From: Tigriopus japonicus | Lineage: Eukaryota; Arthropoda; Copepoda; Harpacticoida; Harpacticidae | DNA length: 64,000 nt | Assembly: GCA_010645155.1 (NCBI GenBank) | Contig: CM021312.1 | Location: forward strand, 3,506,156 to 3,570,155 | Reading direction: 5' to 3' | Shown: piece after piece, positions 49,993 through 63,100 of the stretch | How the letters are laid out: each line of letters starts with the position of its first letter | Numbering within the stretch: position 1 is the first letter of the stretch | The notes under the pieces: generated by a model | The model's input: only the letters and a program-made list of their open reading frames with translations | Told to the model about the DNA's origin: nothing | Database searches by the model: none | Translations under genes and position numbers: made by a program

Positions 49993-52786
49993 CTGCAAGC
50001 AAGATGAGAAGTGGAATGAGGGAAAATATGGTTAGTGTCTTCGGTTTTTAGCACCATTTCCTTCCGCTTTTTCCACGACAATAGAGGGGAGGCCATGAGC
50101 TCCTAATTCTTTTTTCTTCCTTTTAACCCCTTCGCCTTACTTTGCTTCTTTTGACTCTGCTCCATAGTGTAAGTCGTACAAGATGCTCTGGATGAAGCTC
50201 AAGTCTGGGTCGCTTGAAAACAATGGGTCCGGGTATGACCTCATGAAATAGACTTGGGTACGACGAACATTGGTGGTAGTGGTTGCAGAAGGGGTTATAA
50301 TAGGAGGCGATGCTTTCCTTTGACAGAAAGGTATTAGGAACAAACAGGTTATGACCTTTAAATGTTTCCTCTCTCACAGCGGTGTCCCACTGATTGAATA
50401 TGTCTTCCAACAAGACTCGCGAGAAAATCAATCAAACTCAGTCCCCATTGCGTTTGAGTACTCAGAAACAATGTTGGCTTCAATCGCAAATTTCCGAGCC
50501 TCTTTTTACACAAACGACCCATTCTTGTTTTTGGCAGCGAACCTATAAGCCAATGGTTTCTTGGCATTTTCGGCAGTGATTACAGTCTAAAAAATGAGTG
50601 TGGGTGTTCTCTAACTATCGGTATGTGGCGTTAAAGGCTTCTAAAGCCATTTTTTATGGCCGAGCTCTAACGGGCAATCTAAATATTTTCTCACGCAAAG
50701 TAAAAAAGCAGATCCACTTTTCAACGATGTGAACTACATAATCATCATCCTCATAATTGTTATGACCCGAGCCCAAAGGAAATGTTAACACCCAAGCAAC
50801 AAGGGGCTAAGTAAGAAGCTTTGGAGCAAAAACTAATGCTATGAGTACTGGATGACAGTAAATGAGGTGCGATTTCAAAGTATTCGGAGGAGGTGTTAAA
50901 TTCCATTTTCAATCCAGGCCATATCTCAAATGGCGACAGTACGACAGACTTGTCGCATTGTTCCTTGACAAATTCTTGGACTTAAGTGCATCACACTTAG
51001 TAATGTACACATTGTGTAGTCCAAATAAGTCGTCGTCGCCTGTTATTCGAACCTAGAGCACCGTGTGTCTTCTCCAACCAACTTCCAACTTGGAATCACT
51101 ACTTGCCACTTCACACTGAATAAAAGAAATGGAGATGGCAAGTTAAGTCGGGGTAGAAAAAACAAAGGAACACCAGCATGGAGCAAGAAACTTGAGGCCA
51201 TCCATCATCGTCTTGTTTGCAGGTAAAAACCCGCCAGATTTATTCCACTTTGGGTGCATTCCAGGATGACGAGGATAGACCAAGAAGATCCGAGCGCATT
51301 GACTCAAGCCTTGAAGTCCATAAAGATTTCCCTTGCCAAACAGGGGTGTTGAAAAGGCCATTGAGATAATTATGTCAGTGTGAAAGTGGCGGTCTCATTT
51401 TGGAGAGTGTTGCTCAAGCTCGTAAATCAGCCCCATTTCAGGAGTAAGACGTCTTGATTTAGTATTCCATTCTACTTTACATTTCCAAAGGGATTGAACA
51501 TTGAACAACGCAACGAAGACAAGAGCAAGCTCTTTTTTTCAGCCCCAGAACAGTAGAAGACCCTCATTACTCACTTGTCACCACGAAACGGAACAGAGAG
51601 GTCCAGATCATCCTTAGAGCACCTTTTGACTCATCTACCATCTATCCTGCCAGTTTGGACTTGAGAGACAACTCCAAACCAGATCTATCGTCAAAGTGTA
51701 GTACGAAGAGTAATGTAAGTAGTTCAAGAAGATGCACCTGGTTTCTGACCCGGGTTCATCCGACTCTCAAGGGCCGGATTTTGACTCTTGAGAACTCTGT
51801 GAATTTGAGCTAGACTAGAAATTCCACGCATACAGTGGCAATACAACCATCGCCCTTGGTGGGCTCTTGAACTACTACATGGGTAATGGTATTGTAGCTG
51901 CGTAGCCTGCCTAGGATTGAGCGACTTCGGTGGCAATTTGTTCGAGGATTTATGATAACACGACCAAGGAGATGGAGGCTAGAGCAGAATTTTTTGCCAC
52001 CGAAAAAAAATCCCTGAAATAAATGTCACGACTGACAAAAGCCAAGAAGGCAGTAAGGGATGGTAGCTAGAGGAACTCTTAAGAAATGGAGAATCGTCTG
52101 ACCTAGTATTTGTGAATAAAAGGATCCCTCTGAGAGACTAAAAGGGGACATAAAAAAACGGACCGAGTGGCCTTCTTTATCGTCCATAACACTTTCAGAT
52201 CCAGATCCTCATCTCCCTCGGTAAACTCCTGAGTAGATAAAAAGTTTGTTTCTGATTGTAATTTGCCAACTGAAATGGTCTGAGTGAAACTGAAACCTTC
52301 TTTTACCACGTAAACAATGGCTCAACACTGGGATGAGCGAGATACCCATGTTGAAACTCGGCAGATTTTGATTCTGAAGCCGGCGGTCTACTTTAAAAGG
52401 CGAAATGGGGTATCGTGATTTTGATTACATTGCATCATTACCGCTCGAAGAGGTCTTGTTCTAGAATCTCTGTGTGAGGCCTTCGTTCTTAATAATGAAA
52501 TCACCCCTCGAACCACCGACACTTCTTTATTGTTTGGGCTGGAGTCAGAATACCCATTTTTTCTCTCTCTCTTTCTTTCTCGTGGCCCTATAACGTCCTC
52601 CCCGCCTCTCTTGAGTATCTCAGTTTCAGATAAAAAGTCGTGAGTTCAAGTGTTGTCGCTCCCCATCATAATGAGATTGGCCTTTTCATAATGAGCTCAT
52701 AAAGAACAAGTCTATTTTTTCGGTCGTCAGAGCTTGAGGTGGATGCACAAATGCTTGTGGAATCTTCAGAAGAAAATCAGACTTAC
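49993..52786 (-). other. Intron 1 of gene B
   Basis: A phase-0 GT-AG intron of 2794 bases. The donor is GTAAGT (52786-52781), the acceptor CTTGCTTGCAG ends at 49993, and a branch-point-like CTAAC lies at about 50035-50031, some 38 bases before the acceptor. The phase and position are identical to the intron of gene A, which supports descent of both genes from one duplicated ancestor. Nothing else recognisable was seen inside. Confidence 0.85.
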
Positions 52787-52873
52787 CTTGGTTTGATCGA
52801 AAGGGTTTCCAAACGGTGACAGATGAGGATGAGACAAATGCGGGTGAGGATGAGGGTTGGAGGAGCCGAACAT
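52787..52873 (-). CDS. Gene B, coding exon 1 (Knirps-family nuclear receptor, N-terminus)
   Basis: The exon encodes residues 1-29, starting MFGSSNPHPHPHLSH and ending PFGNPFDQTK, and is followed by a strong donor (CCAAG|GTAAGT) in phase 0. ATG 52873 is the first ATG after the predicted start site at 52976. The leader is dominated by His-Pro dipeptides and has no known domain. It splices in frame to IDKLDP of exon 2. Size, phase and a Pro-Phe-x-Asn similarity match the leader of gene A. The alternative, translation from the internal ATG of exon 2 (residue 36), would lose only this leader. Confidence 0.85.
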
Positions 52874-52944
52874 GATTTCTCCGAGGAATTGAGATCACTG
52901 TGTCCCCACGTTCCCAGAAAAAAAGCCCTCAAGCCAAGGAATAT

Positions 52945-52978
52945 GGACCGAGGAGGTTCAAGTGCTGTCCTCGACTGA
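52945..52978 (-). promoter_or_regulatory. Inr + DPE core promoter of gene B
   Basis: On the minus strand, TCAGTC at 52978-52973 fits the initiator TCAKTY with A52976 as +1. GGTCC occupies exactly +28 to +32 (52949-52945), a full match to the DPE consensus RGWYV. There is no TATA box. The implied 103-base 5' UTR has no ATG upstream of 52873. Unlike gene A, +24 is C rather than the favoured G. This is predicted from motif and spacing only. Confidence 0.55.
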
Positions 52979-54126
52979 TTTCACGAAACTCATTCAGTCC
53001 AATAGGTCGTGGAAGTAAGTAAGTCACTTGGGCAGAGCAAAATGTCGTGGTGTTCCTCAAGGAGTGGCCCTTGCTTCCCTGGTTGGTTGCTGGTTTGGTT
53101 TCTTGGCTGGTTGCTTCCTTCCTTCCTCCTTGGAAAGAAAGATCAGCAATGAGAGGCGCTTCTTCTTTGCCCTCGAGGTACTTTGTACTCTTTGGATGAT
53201 GTTGATAGAAGTGCCACGGCCCAACTACATTGGTACATACACATGAGCCCCAACTCTGGACTCGTCTAATCCTCTAGCTCATCTTCTTCATGGGGGAAAA
53301 TCCTGAAATGGTTCTCTCTTTCTCTTTTTTCTGGTGTGGTTTGGCGCCACTCCTCGATGTGAGATACTCTCGTTTTGCGGGCGTTCAAATCTCTGGTGGG
53401 CCTTGCGATCATAAGAAACAGAAAGACAGAGGAGACCTTTTTCTGTCTCGAGCGCTTGAGCAAACGAACGAAAACAGGCCCTCGTGACATTATTGCCAAG
53501 GAACGGAACGAACCTCTCGAAGACGAGGCGCCCCGAGAGTGCCGAACAAACCACCGACCGACCGACATTTGAGTTCTGGCCTGGAAATGGCGAACGGGGA
53601 GCGAAGCGTTGGGCCCTGGTTAAAGATCAACCTGAAGCCCGAGAAAGAGAAGACGCCAGGGAGTAGTCTCGACGAGGTGACTTGGAAACCTCATTTCACG
53701 CTTTTTGGGTCGTTCTGCACTCTACGCGGATAGATTCGCAGATCGATCCATACAATTGCCACGCACTGTACACTGGATGACCTAGTGAGAGCCTTCTGAG
53801 CTTACCAGTTATATGTGATTGGGGAGAGATAGCAATATTGAGAAATGGTAATGTTAAAGGTATCGCTGAATATGAAATCATAAAGTGACTGAAATTCCGT
53901 CTATTAGGGTCCAAAAGAGCGTCGAATAAAAGCAAGTGATGTTCTCTCACTAATCTTGGCTTGGTTCGTTGTTATTTCGCGAAGGGAAATGCATTGCCGT
54001 GTTTTGCTCTACCCACGTGAGCTTGAATAGGTCGGATATCCCCGCCAACACACTCATCTTGATTGTGTCATATTCTGAATTCATTTCATAATCCCACGTT
54101 GAGACTTTTGAAACAATCTGCGCAAG

Positions 54127-54150
54127 ACAACCAACCAACCAACCAACCAA
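54127..54150 (+). repeat. (CCAA)n microsatellite
   Basis: About six units, the last ones imperfect (TCAA). Confidence 0.85.
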
Positions 54151-55111
54151 TCAACCAACGAACCAGTGAGAGAGACAGACAGAGGTGCTACATCTGTTCC
54201 AAACGCCCATCTTAGAGGGACTCGGAGGTCCTCCAAAGCGGATGGATGGAAGTTGAGACTCAGATAGATGCCAGAAGTGAAGTATCGATCAGATATTTGC
54301 AGGGTGGCGCTGAAAGCGTGATTTATTTCTTTTTATTACAGCCCTCAGGAATTTGATCGCTCATGCATGGCCACCACTACCACCGCCTGCTCCATCGCTA
54401 CCGCCACTTCATGGTCCAATAGAGGTTTTTAGGAGTGAAGCCACTTCTGGGGCTTGTAATAATCTCAATACCTTATTCGTTTGCCCTGTATAATCCACTC
54501 TTAACTACCAACGGGCTGAACCCCTGTATGAAGCGAGAACATCAAACTTTTAAAGATACTAAAGAAGTGTTTTGGAAAGCCACCCAGTGGCAAATTTGAC
54601 AAGTAACGCTACGATCGAAAAGAAGCCCCTCGCTCTGGTTTCTCAAGTATCCAGGAAATCATATTGGGGTGGTATTTATGGACCCGAAGAGAACGTGGTA
54701 TTTGAAATATCTGTGCTCTGAACCATGATCATCCCCATTGAGATGTGAAAGAGATGAGCAATAGTGTAGGTACGTAGGTACATTCAGAGAGAGGAGGTCT
54801 TCCTGCCTGGGATCGCATTACTGCGACCAAGTTTGCAAGATCGAGATAGGAGAGCTGCCCTCTCTCTCTCTATCTCTCTTGGTATTGTCCGAGATGAGCA
54901 GCATCCTACTGTTCATTTTATACGCAATTTATATCTTTCAAACCACCTCCCCGAGCCACCACTATTCACCTTTAATGCACTCGGTAATCCACAGGGGCGA
55001 CGACACCATGTATAACATACTGGATACATTATGTTCAAATGTAGACAACCGGACAGTCAGTCAGACCTACTCGCTTTATTAAGTATGTATGTACCTTCTA
55101 TCTGGGAGTAG

Positions 55112-55137
55112 AACAGTACAGTACAATACAGTACAGT
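55112..55137 (+). repeat. (ACAGT)n short tandem repeat
   Basis: Five pentanucleotide units, one of them altered to ACAAT. Confidence 0.85.
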
Positions 55138-56924
55138 GCTACTCAGTGCATGTAGGAGAGAATACCGATGGTTCAGATTTATGCTCGTATGTGGCCGTGG
55201 TTTGGATGGGGTCGATCCAGAGGTCCAGATCACCTCTGCTGATTTTGAATGGCCACTTTTTGTGCCTTTCGGGTGTGGAAAATTATCGCCTCCGTGAATA
55301 AAAGCCGAACGAACTCAAATGAGCACTGCTAAACCAACGAGAATAGGAGATAACGAGGATCCTGACTCAATACATAAATGTACCTTGATCATTTTCCAAT
55401 ATTTGGAACGCCCTTTCTGAATGATTGACTGATGGCACACATCGTTGGTTTGTCAATCAGGAAAGGAGAAACGGGAACTAAAACCACGTGATTCAGGAAG
55501 TCAGTCGATCTTTTACGTGCCGCGTACGCTTAGTACATTTCTTTTGAACTTGCAATGAAATCTAGCTCTCTACGTAGATTTGCACAAATCTATTGGCCCT
55601 GAACACGGAAAAATACCATACAAGAAAAGGAAAAGCCTTTTTGGAAAATGATTGGCCTTGATACGTCCAACTGTTCTAAGATCAAAAGAAGAAGAGGAAT
55701 TCAGCAGCGACCATTTCTTTGGCAAGACGTCTGAGTTGAATCGCCAGTTGATGGAAGATAATTTCTCGCCTTTACCTAATTCCCCTCAGATGGCGTGATA
55801 AAGCTGCCAAACTAAAATTTTCCTGCGCTCGTATATTTGGCCTTGAATTCGGCAATATTGAATATTTACACGCTCATTCGATTACAACGATCTCAATCAC
55901 TAACAGGGTAAATTGACAATCGTTTGCAACCAAACGATATACAGAGCAAAGCTTAACCAATAACATGAGGAGGCTTTAAAACCCTATCTACACCAACAGA
56001 TCAAAGTGTTCCGTACATGGAAAGTGGCAGAATACTGTTCAGTTCCTGTTCAATGTTAAAGATAACTCAAATTGCAATCACTTCCAAAATGATATTTAAA
56101 TCATAGATCAATGAGAGAGTTTGAACTTCACGGCAACAAGCTCTCACTTTAGTTGCACGATGAGCTGCCAAGTGAATCCTTGAAATACGTTTCAAGCTCA
56201 TTCGCCAATTTTCAATTTCTCAGTTTCAGCACAATGAAAGAACACTTGAGCGAAGCAAAGAGCATCTCTGACTTTTAAAACTACCATTGATGCTAAATTT
56301 CAACCAATTTTATGCCCTATCCCAGTCCACATCTTTTTCGCCATGCTTAAAGTGACCCGTTGCTCTCGAAAATTCTGAATAGAACCTCGAAATATTTAGA
56401 TGGATTTTCATTAACATGGCTTTTGTTTTTCGAAGACCCTGTTCACATTTTATCTGTTTCTACCGTTTCCTATACGATCTCAATTTCAATCTTCCCTTAC
56501 CTTCATTAGTAATTGATAGCCATATCAACCATCAATATGTAAATGCAGAGGGGTTTGTTGATTCTTGAAGCAACTTGGACCAAATCTGGCTTAAAAGTAG
56601 AAACTATTCCCCTAACATGTCTTCAAAGGAAGGAAGACACATTCCCTATCCTCCTTAGTTCTAGAACAAGAGCCGCCATCTGTATGAGAACGAAAAATAA
56701 TAATTTCGTTCATTGCATTTTCTCATAGCTTTTGGTATATATTAACCTGAACGTTCTTGGTGAGCAAAAGCAAAAAGAATCCCATGAAACCGAAACAGGC
56801 TCTCAAAGGAAAGGAGAATCAATGTCTCGCAAAACGATCTCTGACTGCTGCCACTCTGGTACCATTGTTAGTCCGCCAACTGGCATCATTATGATCACGT
56901 GTTCTCTTTTTTTTCTCCTTCCAG

Positions 56925-57139
56925 GCCCGTTGGCCCCATCCAATCATCATCCAGAATGGATTCTAGGCCACGCAATTCCTGCCAATCCTGCGGGGCTTCA
57001 GCAGCTCGCTTCCATTCCCTCTCCGAACGTTGGTATTTATCCCTCCCTTCACGACTCACTCGAGTTCGATCTAGATCTACCTCACGAATTCGCCATTGGA
57101 CTTCTTGGCATGAAAGGCAGTTTTTGGGCCATCACGTGG
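56925..57139 (+). CDS. Candidate internal exon of an unidentified gene
   Basis: A T/C-rich tract ending in CCTTCCAG at 56924 is a good acceptor, and CGTGG|GTGAGA at 57139/57140 is a fair donor. The 215 bases between are open in one frame with a protein-like composition, containing AGLQQLASIPSPNVGIYPSL and DLPHEFAIGLLGMKGSF. I recognise no family and cannot find partner exons. The overlapping alternative frame has an Arg/Ser-rich translation that looks less natural. It could be chance. Confidence 0.25.
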
Positions 57140-60100
57140 GTGAGACTAGTGCTCTGCTGCTCGTCCACGAAGACCATTTTTTGCGTTCATGCACTGGAAT
57201 GAGAGCGAAAGATGGCCTGCCGAGACTAAGTAAGCTCCAGAGAATGAGGAGCGAACAGCGGCAGTCAGGATATCTGGAGATGGCATTACGAGAGCTCTCA
57301 ACCAATCACGAACCAGAGTTCTAGATCTAGAGCGAGATGCCTCCAACGATTTAAACCAATCAACTCATTCCTCGGTTAGTCTGGGTTGGATGGGATCTGG
57401 GAAGGCTAACCAAGTTCAAATGGTTTTGGGGCCGAGACTGAGCTATGTTAATTTGGTGAAACGAGAATTGGCTCGGCCAACAAGCAGAACTTGAATTGGA
57501 GAGCAAACAGCTAGCTAGTAAAGTGAAGAGAGGCTTGCTTGCTTCTTGCCTCTCGACGACCTCATTCCGCGGGAAGAATGCCTTGGACTTAAAACCAACA
57601 TCATCTCGACCACATCTTCAATAGAAGCATGGCATGCAAGCAACCTAGTGAATCAGCCAGCGGGAACCAAGGCATCATCATGACCACACCATTCACTCAC
57701 TCACTCACCCATCTACCCGTGGCATCCAGAATGCAGGGAGAGGACGAAAACCAAGACTAACTAAGATGATGAAGAAGAAGGGAAAGAAGAAACGAAGAAG
57801 ATCCTCGCTCTCACTTTCTCCCTGATCTCAAAGAGCGAGAAATCGGCGACTGGACCCCGCTTTGTAGGTGATCTCTGACTGGCAAATCGCATTCAGAATT
57901 TGAGGCCACTCAGGGTTGCGGCCCTGAAGAACACTAGAAGATTCCATATTACTATTTTCATATTCCCCATTGATGAAGAAGGAGCCTCAAAAATGTCAAC
58001 GCGGGCTTGGGCGGAAATTGGCTAATGGGCTCTTCATCCCTGAATTCATAGTCGGGGATTAATGAAGAAGTTTGTGGAGTTGGTGTCGCCCACTTTGGGA
58101 TTTGTCGGCTTTGCCTTTGACGATCATTCTCATGTCCACCATTGGGTTATTCTTCTTCCAGAGGGTACTTGCCTATGTGGTTGACTAATGGCGTCGAGGG
58201 GTCATATGTACTGTAGGTATTCCAGAGTAGGACGAACTACGTACCACGAATGTCCATTGGATAGGTACACTTGACCAAGTGAGGGAATTATGGCTTCGGG
58301 GATCATGAGGAGAGAAAATCCAGGCTAGGTGAATGGATGCATTCATTCCACATGAATTGGGGAGAAGCGGATGAGAAGAAAAAAGCGGGAAAATTAATCG
58401 AACCTTGGGGTTTCCATCAACGATCGGGTGAAGCAGGGCGGGACTGAGAGGTTGAAGGTATCCGGAATTCGGGAATTTCTCCTTAATGAAAGAAGGAGGA
58501 GAAGTAAAAGACCCAAACAGAGGTGGGAGAGCAATTAGGGAATCATTTTCGAAATTTGTCATTAATTGACTTCATTAGGAGCCGGGTTCAAGCACAAAAG
58601 AGGCATACCAAGCACGAACGTGAATGGACCAGGTTTAACACATTATGAAAAAAATATGCTCGGTTTAAAGTCAACGCATGCATGGCTTCAGCTTCGTTCC
58701 TAAAATCCAGCCAAAGACATGTGCTGTTTTCCTACTTTTCTTTCGGTACGAGCTCATTCAAAGGAATTAGGTTCCATTTGAAAGAGTTACCAATCGTTGG
58801 CGTGTTCTCGTTTGCATCCCCTGAAAAATGTGACCGGCTTTGAGTGAAAAGCCATTCGCCACCGAACGCTGCAATTGTTATTACGGAATTCTTCAAAAGC
58901 CTTTTTGAGGGCCGTAAAAATAATTCCTAACTCACCAGGGGTAAACAGCTCGCACGTTCTCCGCCAGCTTCAAGCGTGTTCCATCTTCGCGGATGGTTGT
59001 CCAAGTTTGTTCTGTACGATCGAGATTGTGATCTCAATACGATCCTCTCCCATTGGTTTAGAGGACCCCTGAATCGAGCCACAGACATAAAAGACCGACC
59101 CCTTTGGATTGGCCCAAGCAAAAGCAATCGACGAGTATTGATATCTGTGCGTTGGGTGACGAGCGGCAATTCATGAATATTGTTCACTTGTATATTTACG
59201 GTAATGTGTGCTAAAGCCGACTAGGTCTGGAGAAGCTTGGTTGCTTGCTATGGACGAGGCACAAGGTGGAATTTGAAATATGAGGCAGTCCAAACCACCA
59301 ACCAATGGACGGACAGTCAGTCAGTCAGACTGACAGACAGACACGTGTGGTTGATGGTTGGAGAGCTTCATAGGGCTGATGGTGCTTCTTGGTCTCTCCT
59401 GTCTGCCTATTTGTATGTTTATGTGTGTAATGGAATTTCTTTCAAACTTTGAAGACAGACGTTTAAAGATCCCTCGTGGACGGGCTCGCGGCTCTTGGTT
59501 TACCATAAGAATGTGTAACGACCCAACTCCTTATTATGCAAATGGGATTCCGCAAACTGATGTCATGAATCTTGTCCAAACAATATTCCGCCGAAATGCA
59601 GCTAAATCAAAACTCGATCCCATTGTGTAAAGAACCTAGACAATATGTTCTTGAATTCATTACGTTTTGGGCTTATGCTGACTCTTTTCATCATCGATAA
59701 ATCTAATACTCTGGGTATCCGAATCAAAGCCCACTCAGATATAAGTTTTCGTCGACAATTTGCTTGTGTTGGCCATCATTTCTGGCTTAGGTTTAGTGTA
59801 TAATTCCTATGAACACATTTCATCACTCCGGAGTAAGTTTGCTTAATGACCATCATGCATTATTGCTCTTGTTAGAGAAAAACGGTTGAATGAGTGATTT
59901 CGCCAGTGACTCCCTGAAATCGCAAATTCCGGTTTTGAATCACGAAACTACATGTTTTCAATTTCAAATCCCATTGCACACACAATACAAGCTTGGCGAC
60001 TCCCAAAAGTATTCTCAGTGTCATATCTTCTAAACCTATTGCTTCTGCAAGATCAAGGCACAATCAAACAAAAAGCACGAGTCCGAAGAGTTCCTATTTA

Positions 60101-63100
60101 TTGAGATTCCTAATATTGAGTTCCTTCAATCATAAAACCTAGTTATGAAATAATCAAAAGGATTTTTTTCAGCTCATTTTTCCTTTGGCTGGCAACATGT
60201 TCAAACAATTGGTAGTTACAAAGGAAACTGTTAACTTTATTCCTTGGGCCTTGGGAAACCACTACTCGTTTTGTTCTTAACAAGTTGATAAGTTGGTTGG
60301 TTGGTTTGTTGGCTGGTTGCACGGATGGATAATGTTATCCTGGGGGTCGCTCTCGTGTTCGAGCAGGTATGTTGTGAGCTAATGTATTGCATAACTAATT
60401 CACCAGATTGATGTCGTAAAACACATTGGCGGTGATGAGAATTATGCTTCCTTGGGAGCAAATATGGACTCTGATGAGAATCATCATTCAACTCGGTGGA
60501 ATCTCAATCCTCGATTCGCGTGAAATCCTGCGACAGAGTTGAGAAAAGCCAGCTCTTTCCGAGAGAATCAAGCCTTGACCAGTTGTCAATAATAATCTGG
60601 CCCGCTGGAAGACAAGCACACATCACCAGAATTTCGCGGCATCGCTGACATGGATTGGGTCAGACTTCAATGAGTGTATGAATGAGCGTCCTTGGCAACC
60701 CTGAAGGCTCTCCAGGGTGCCTCATCCTCATAATGAATCCCCGATTTCTTTCTCAATGACACACACACCCGAGTGAAGAACACACGAGAAGAATAAATTC
60801 GGTGATAATCACACCATTTTTTCTATCTCTCTCTGTCTTTCTCTGCATTGCATTCGTGTACACACCGAAGAAGAACATGGACATGATGGCGGGTGATCAT
60901 GAGGCAGAGAAGAAGAAGCTCGAGTAGGAGGATCGCCACCATCACCCTGCTCATCAGCCTCATCATCATCATCACTACCATGTCTGTCTTCGTTGGGTTC
61001 TTGTCGAGTCCAATGAATGGGAGGATCCCTGCTGGAATGGATTCAAATCAACCACCAAACTTGTGGGCTCTGCCGGACAGGAATTCTGCACATTCCAAGC
61101 GGAGCCATGATCACTATTTCATAGAACTACGAACACTTGGTCCGATCTGATGTTATCAGATGGCAGCACAGTTTTATGATTGGAAGTGATAGGCTCCAAT
61201 TTGGTGTCAAGTTCCTCCAAGTAGATTTAGGGTTCAATAGGGGAGAAATCTGAGTTGTGGAATGAGCCAAAGTTTGTGCATCCCAGTGATGAGATGAAGC
61301 GATTAAGTTGGAATGTGAGTAAAGCTCGACAATCCCTTCATCTATATTAATGCTACTTTCAAATAACTCGATTCCAGGGTAAATGGAAAATTCTTCTAGG
61401 CCATATCATTATGTAAAGGGAGCATTTCCGTTCTAAAAATTAGAGGTCATGTCTCGCCATTGAAGGGACACTATCACGAAAACGCTGTCCGTGAAGAAAA
61501 GATCAGTTGAAAAAGCAAAGATGCATTCCTCCAAATTAGATTCAGAGCAAAGAAAGCCAACTTGGTTCTGTTTCAACCCTCAAGAAACGATCTCACCCCA
61601 CGAACCCGGGAGATCCTTGACAAATTGACCTTAAAATCAATGCATGAAAGGGTGCTCGCGGGGTTCAAACCAACCAACAGTCACTCGGGTACCTACAAAC
61701 CGGCCTCATGTGTTGGGAAGGTAGGTATCACCGTGAAATGAAATCAATCGAGGATAACCAAGACAAGTAAGTACCCCACTCACTCGATCGGGTTAGAAGG
61801 CTGCTTGTGGTGGTGAACGAGGAGTACTATGTACAATCAGCCAAGCCAATAATGGGAATACCGCTCTGTTGGAGCATCAGTTTGTGGTGGCATTGGTCAC
61901 GGATGCCTTTCAAACCAGATCAGATCTTGAGCTCAGCAGGACAACCATCCCTCATCATTGACAGGCTCGTAACAAACACTAGTTATATGGCTGCCACTGA
62001 CGGAAATAACCAAGCAACCATCAATAATGATGCATGGTAGTTGACTCTTTGGGAGGCTTTTATTAATTGTTACTCGGAGTAACATTTTCGAACCCTTGCC
62101 AACCTTAAGCAGATCCAATATTGAAGATTAGCCCAAGATGCATTTTAGCAACAAGCATCATTAATCAAGACCACCCGAAATACATAAGTGAATAACTAAA
62201 AGCCTCAGTTACTTTAAAGATCCAAGCAAACTTTTGTTCTAGCTTCACTGAACGAAATGTTTCGCTTTATTCCTCAGTGTTCATGTGGTTCACCGGGGTG
62301 AATATCAATGTGGGTCATGACGGATCACCACCTGTTGAGACCTAAGTGTATTCTAATGATTAGCCTTTCAGGTGTATAATAGGATGAGAAATTGGACGTC
62401 TAATGGTAAGCATCAGGCTCAATCTAACCATCATTTGATGGGGGACACCATTACATGTACAGCAAACGCACTAACATTCTTCAAACCAAGAATACGTAAG
62501 AACTCGGGGGCTCAGATTTAACAATCATCCAAGAAAATGGAGGTCAATTCAATTGGGAGAGAGAGACAACTTCGTTGCAGGAATGACGAACAGGTTTATT
62601 TTCGTTTGATTCATCTTATCTCTCTTATTCTTGTCGGAGTGAGGAAGCACGTGGTCGCCCCGCTTCCACCCTCATTATCGGGCTAGTTAAAAGATCATTT
62701 TCCATTGAATTGCCATTCGGCCGTGCACGGTATACCATACAGCACGCACACACATCATTGCATGGAAGAAGCGAAGGAGGAGAAGATGAAGAAGAAAAAA
62801 GAGGAGGCTTTGCAGTCTTATTGAATGGTTTCCAAACCCTTTTCTTCTGGTCTCTACTCTGAATCATTCTGCCGCGAGATTTTTTTTTCCCGCGTCACTT
62901 TTTGAATTCAAAATTTCGCGCCATGACGTGGCTCAAAATGGAAGAGAGAATTATGCGTCAATCAAGTGGGCAAAAACTCAAAAGGCCAGTCTGGGTTGGG
63001 ATTATCGAACCTCAACCAGTCGTCGTCGTCGTCATCAAACAAGCATTTTAGAATTTGGGCAAGCTAAGTAAGATATTTTTATTCAAAACGGTAAACGATG

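Larger units (their letters stand above)
52979..56924. other. Upstream non-coding region of gene B
   Basis: No recognisable gene. A CpG-richer block lies at about 53440-53660, some 500-700 bases upstream of the predicted start site, echoing the CpG-rich block upstream of gene A. Simple repeats include CCAA units at 54127-54150 and an ACAGT-type pentanucleotide run near 55112-55137. The remainder is ordinary AT-rich DNA. Confidence 0.45.

Noticed and set aside
60893..61150. An 85-residue frame with an apparent transmembrane segment
   Set aside because: The hydrophobic Ile-rich run comes from ATC/CAT-type simple repeats. There is no homologue I recognise and no good start context.
62395..62460. 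GTCTAATGGTAAGCATCAG, resembling a tRNA box A
   Set aside because: No box B or T arm follows at the right distance.
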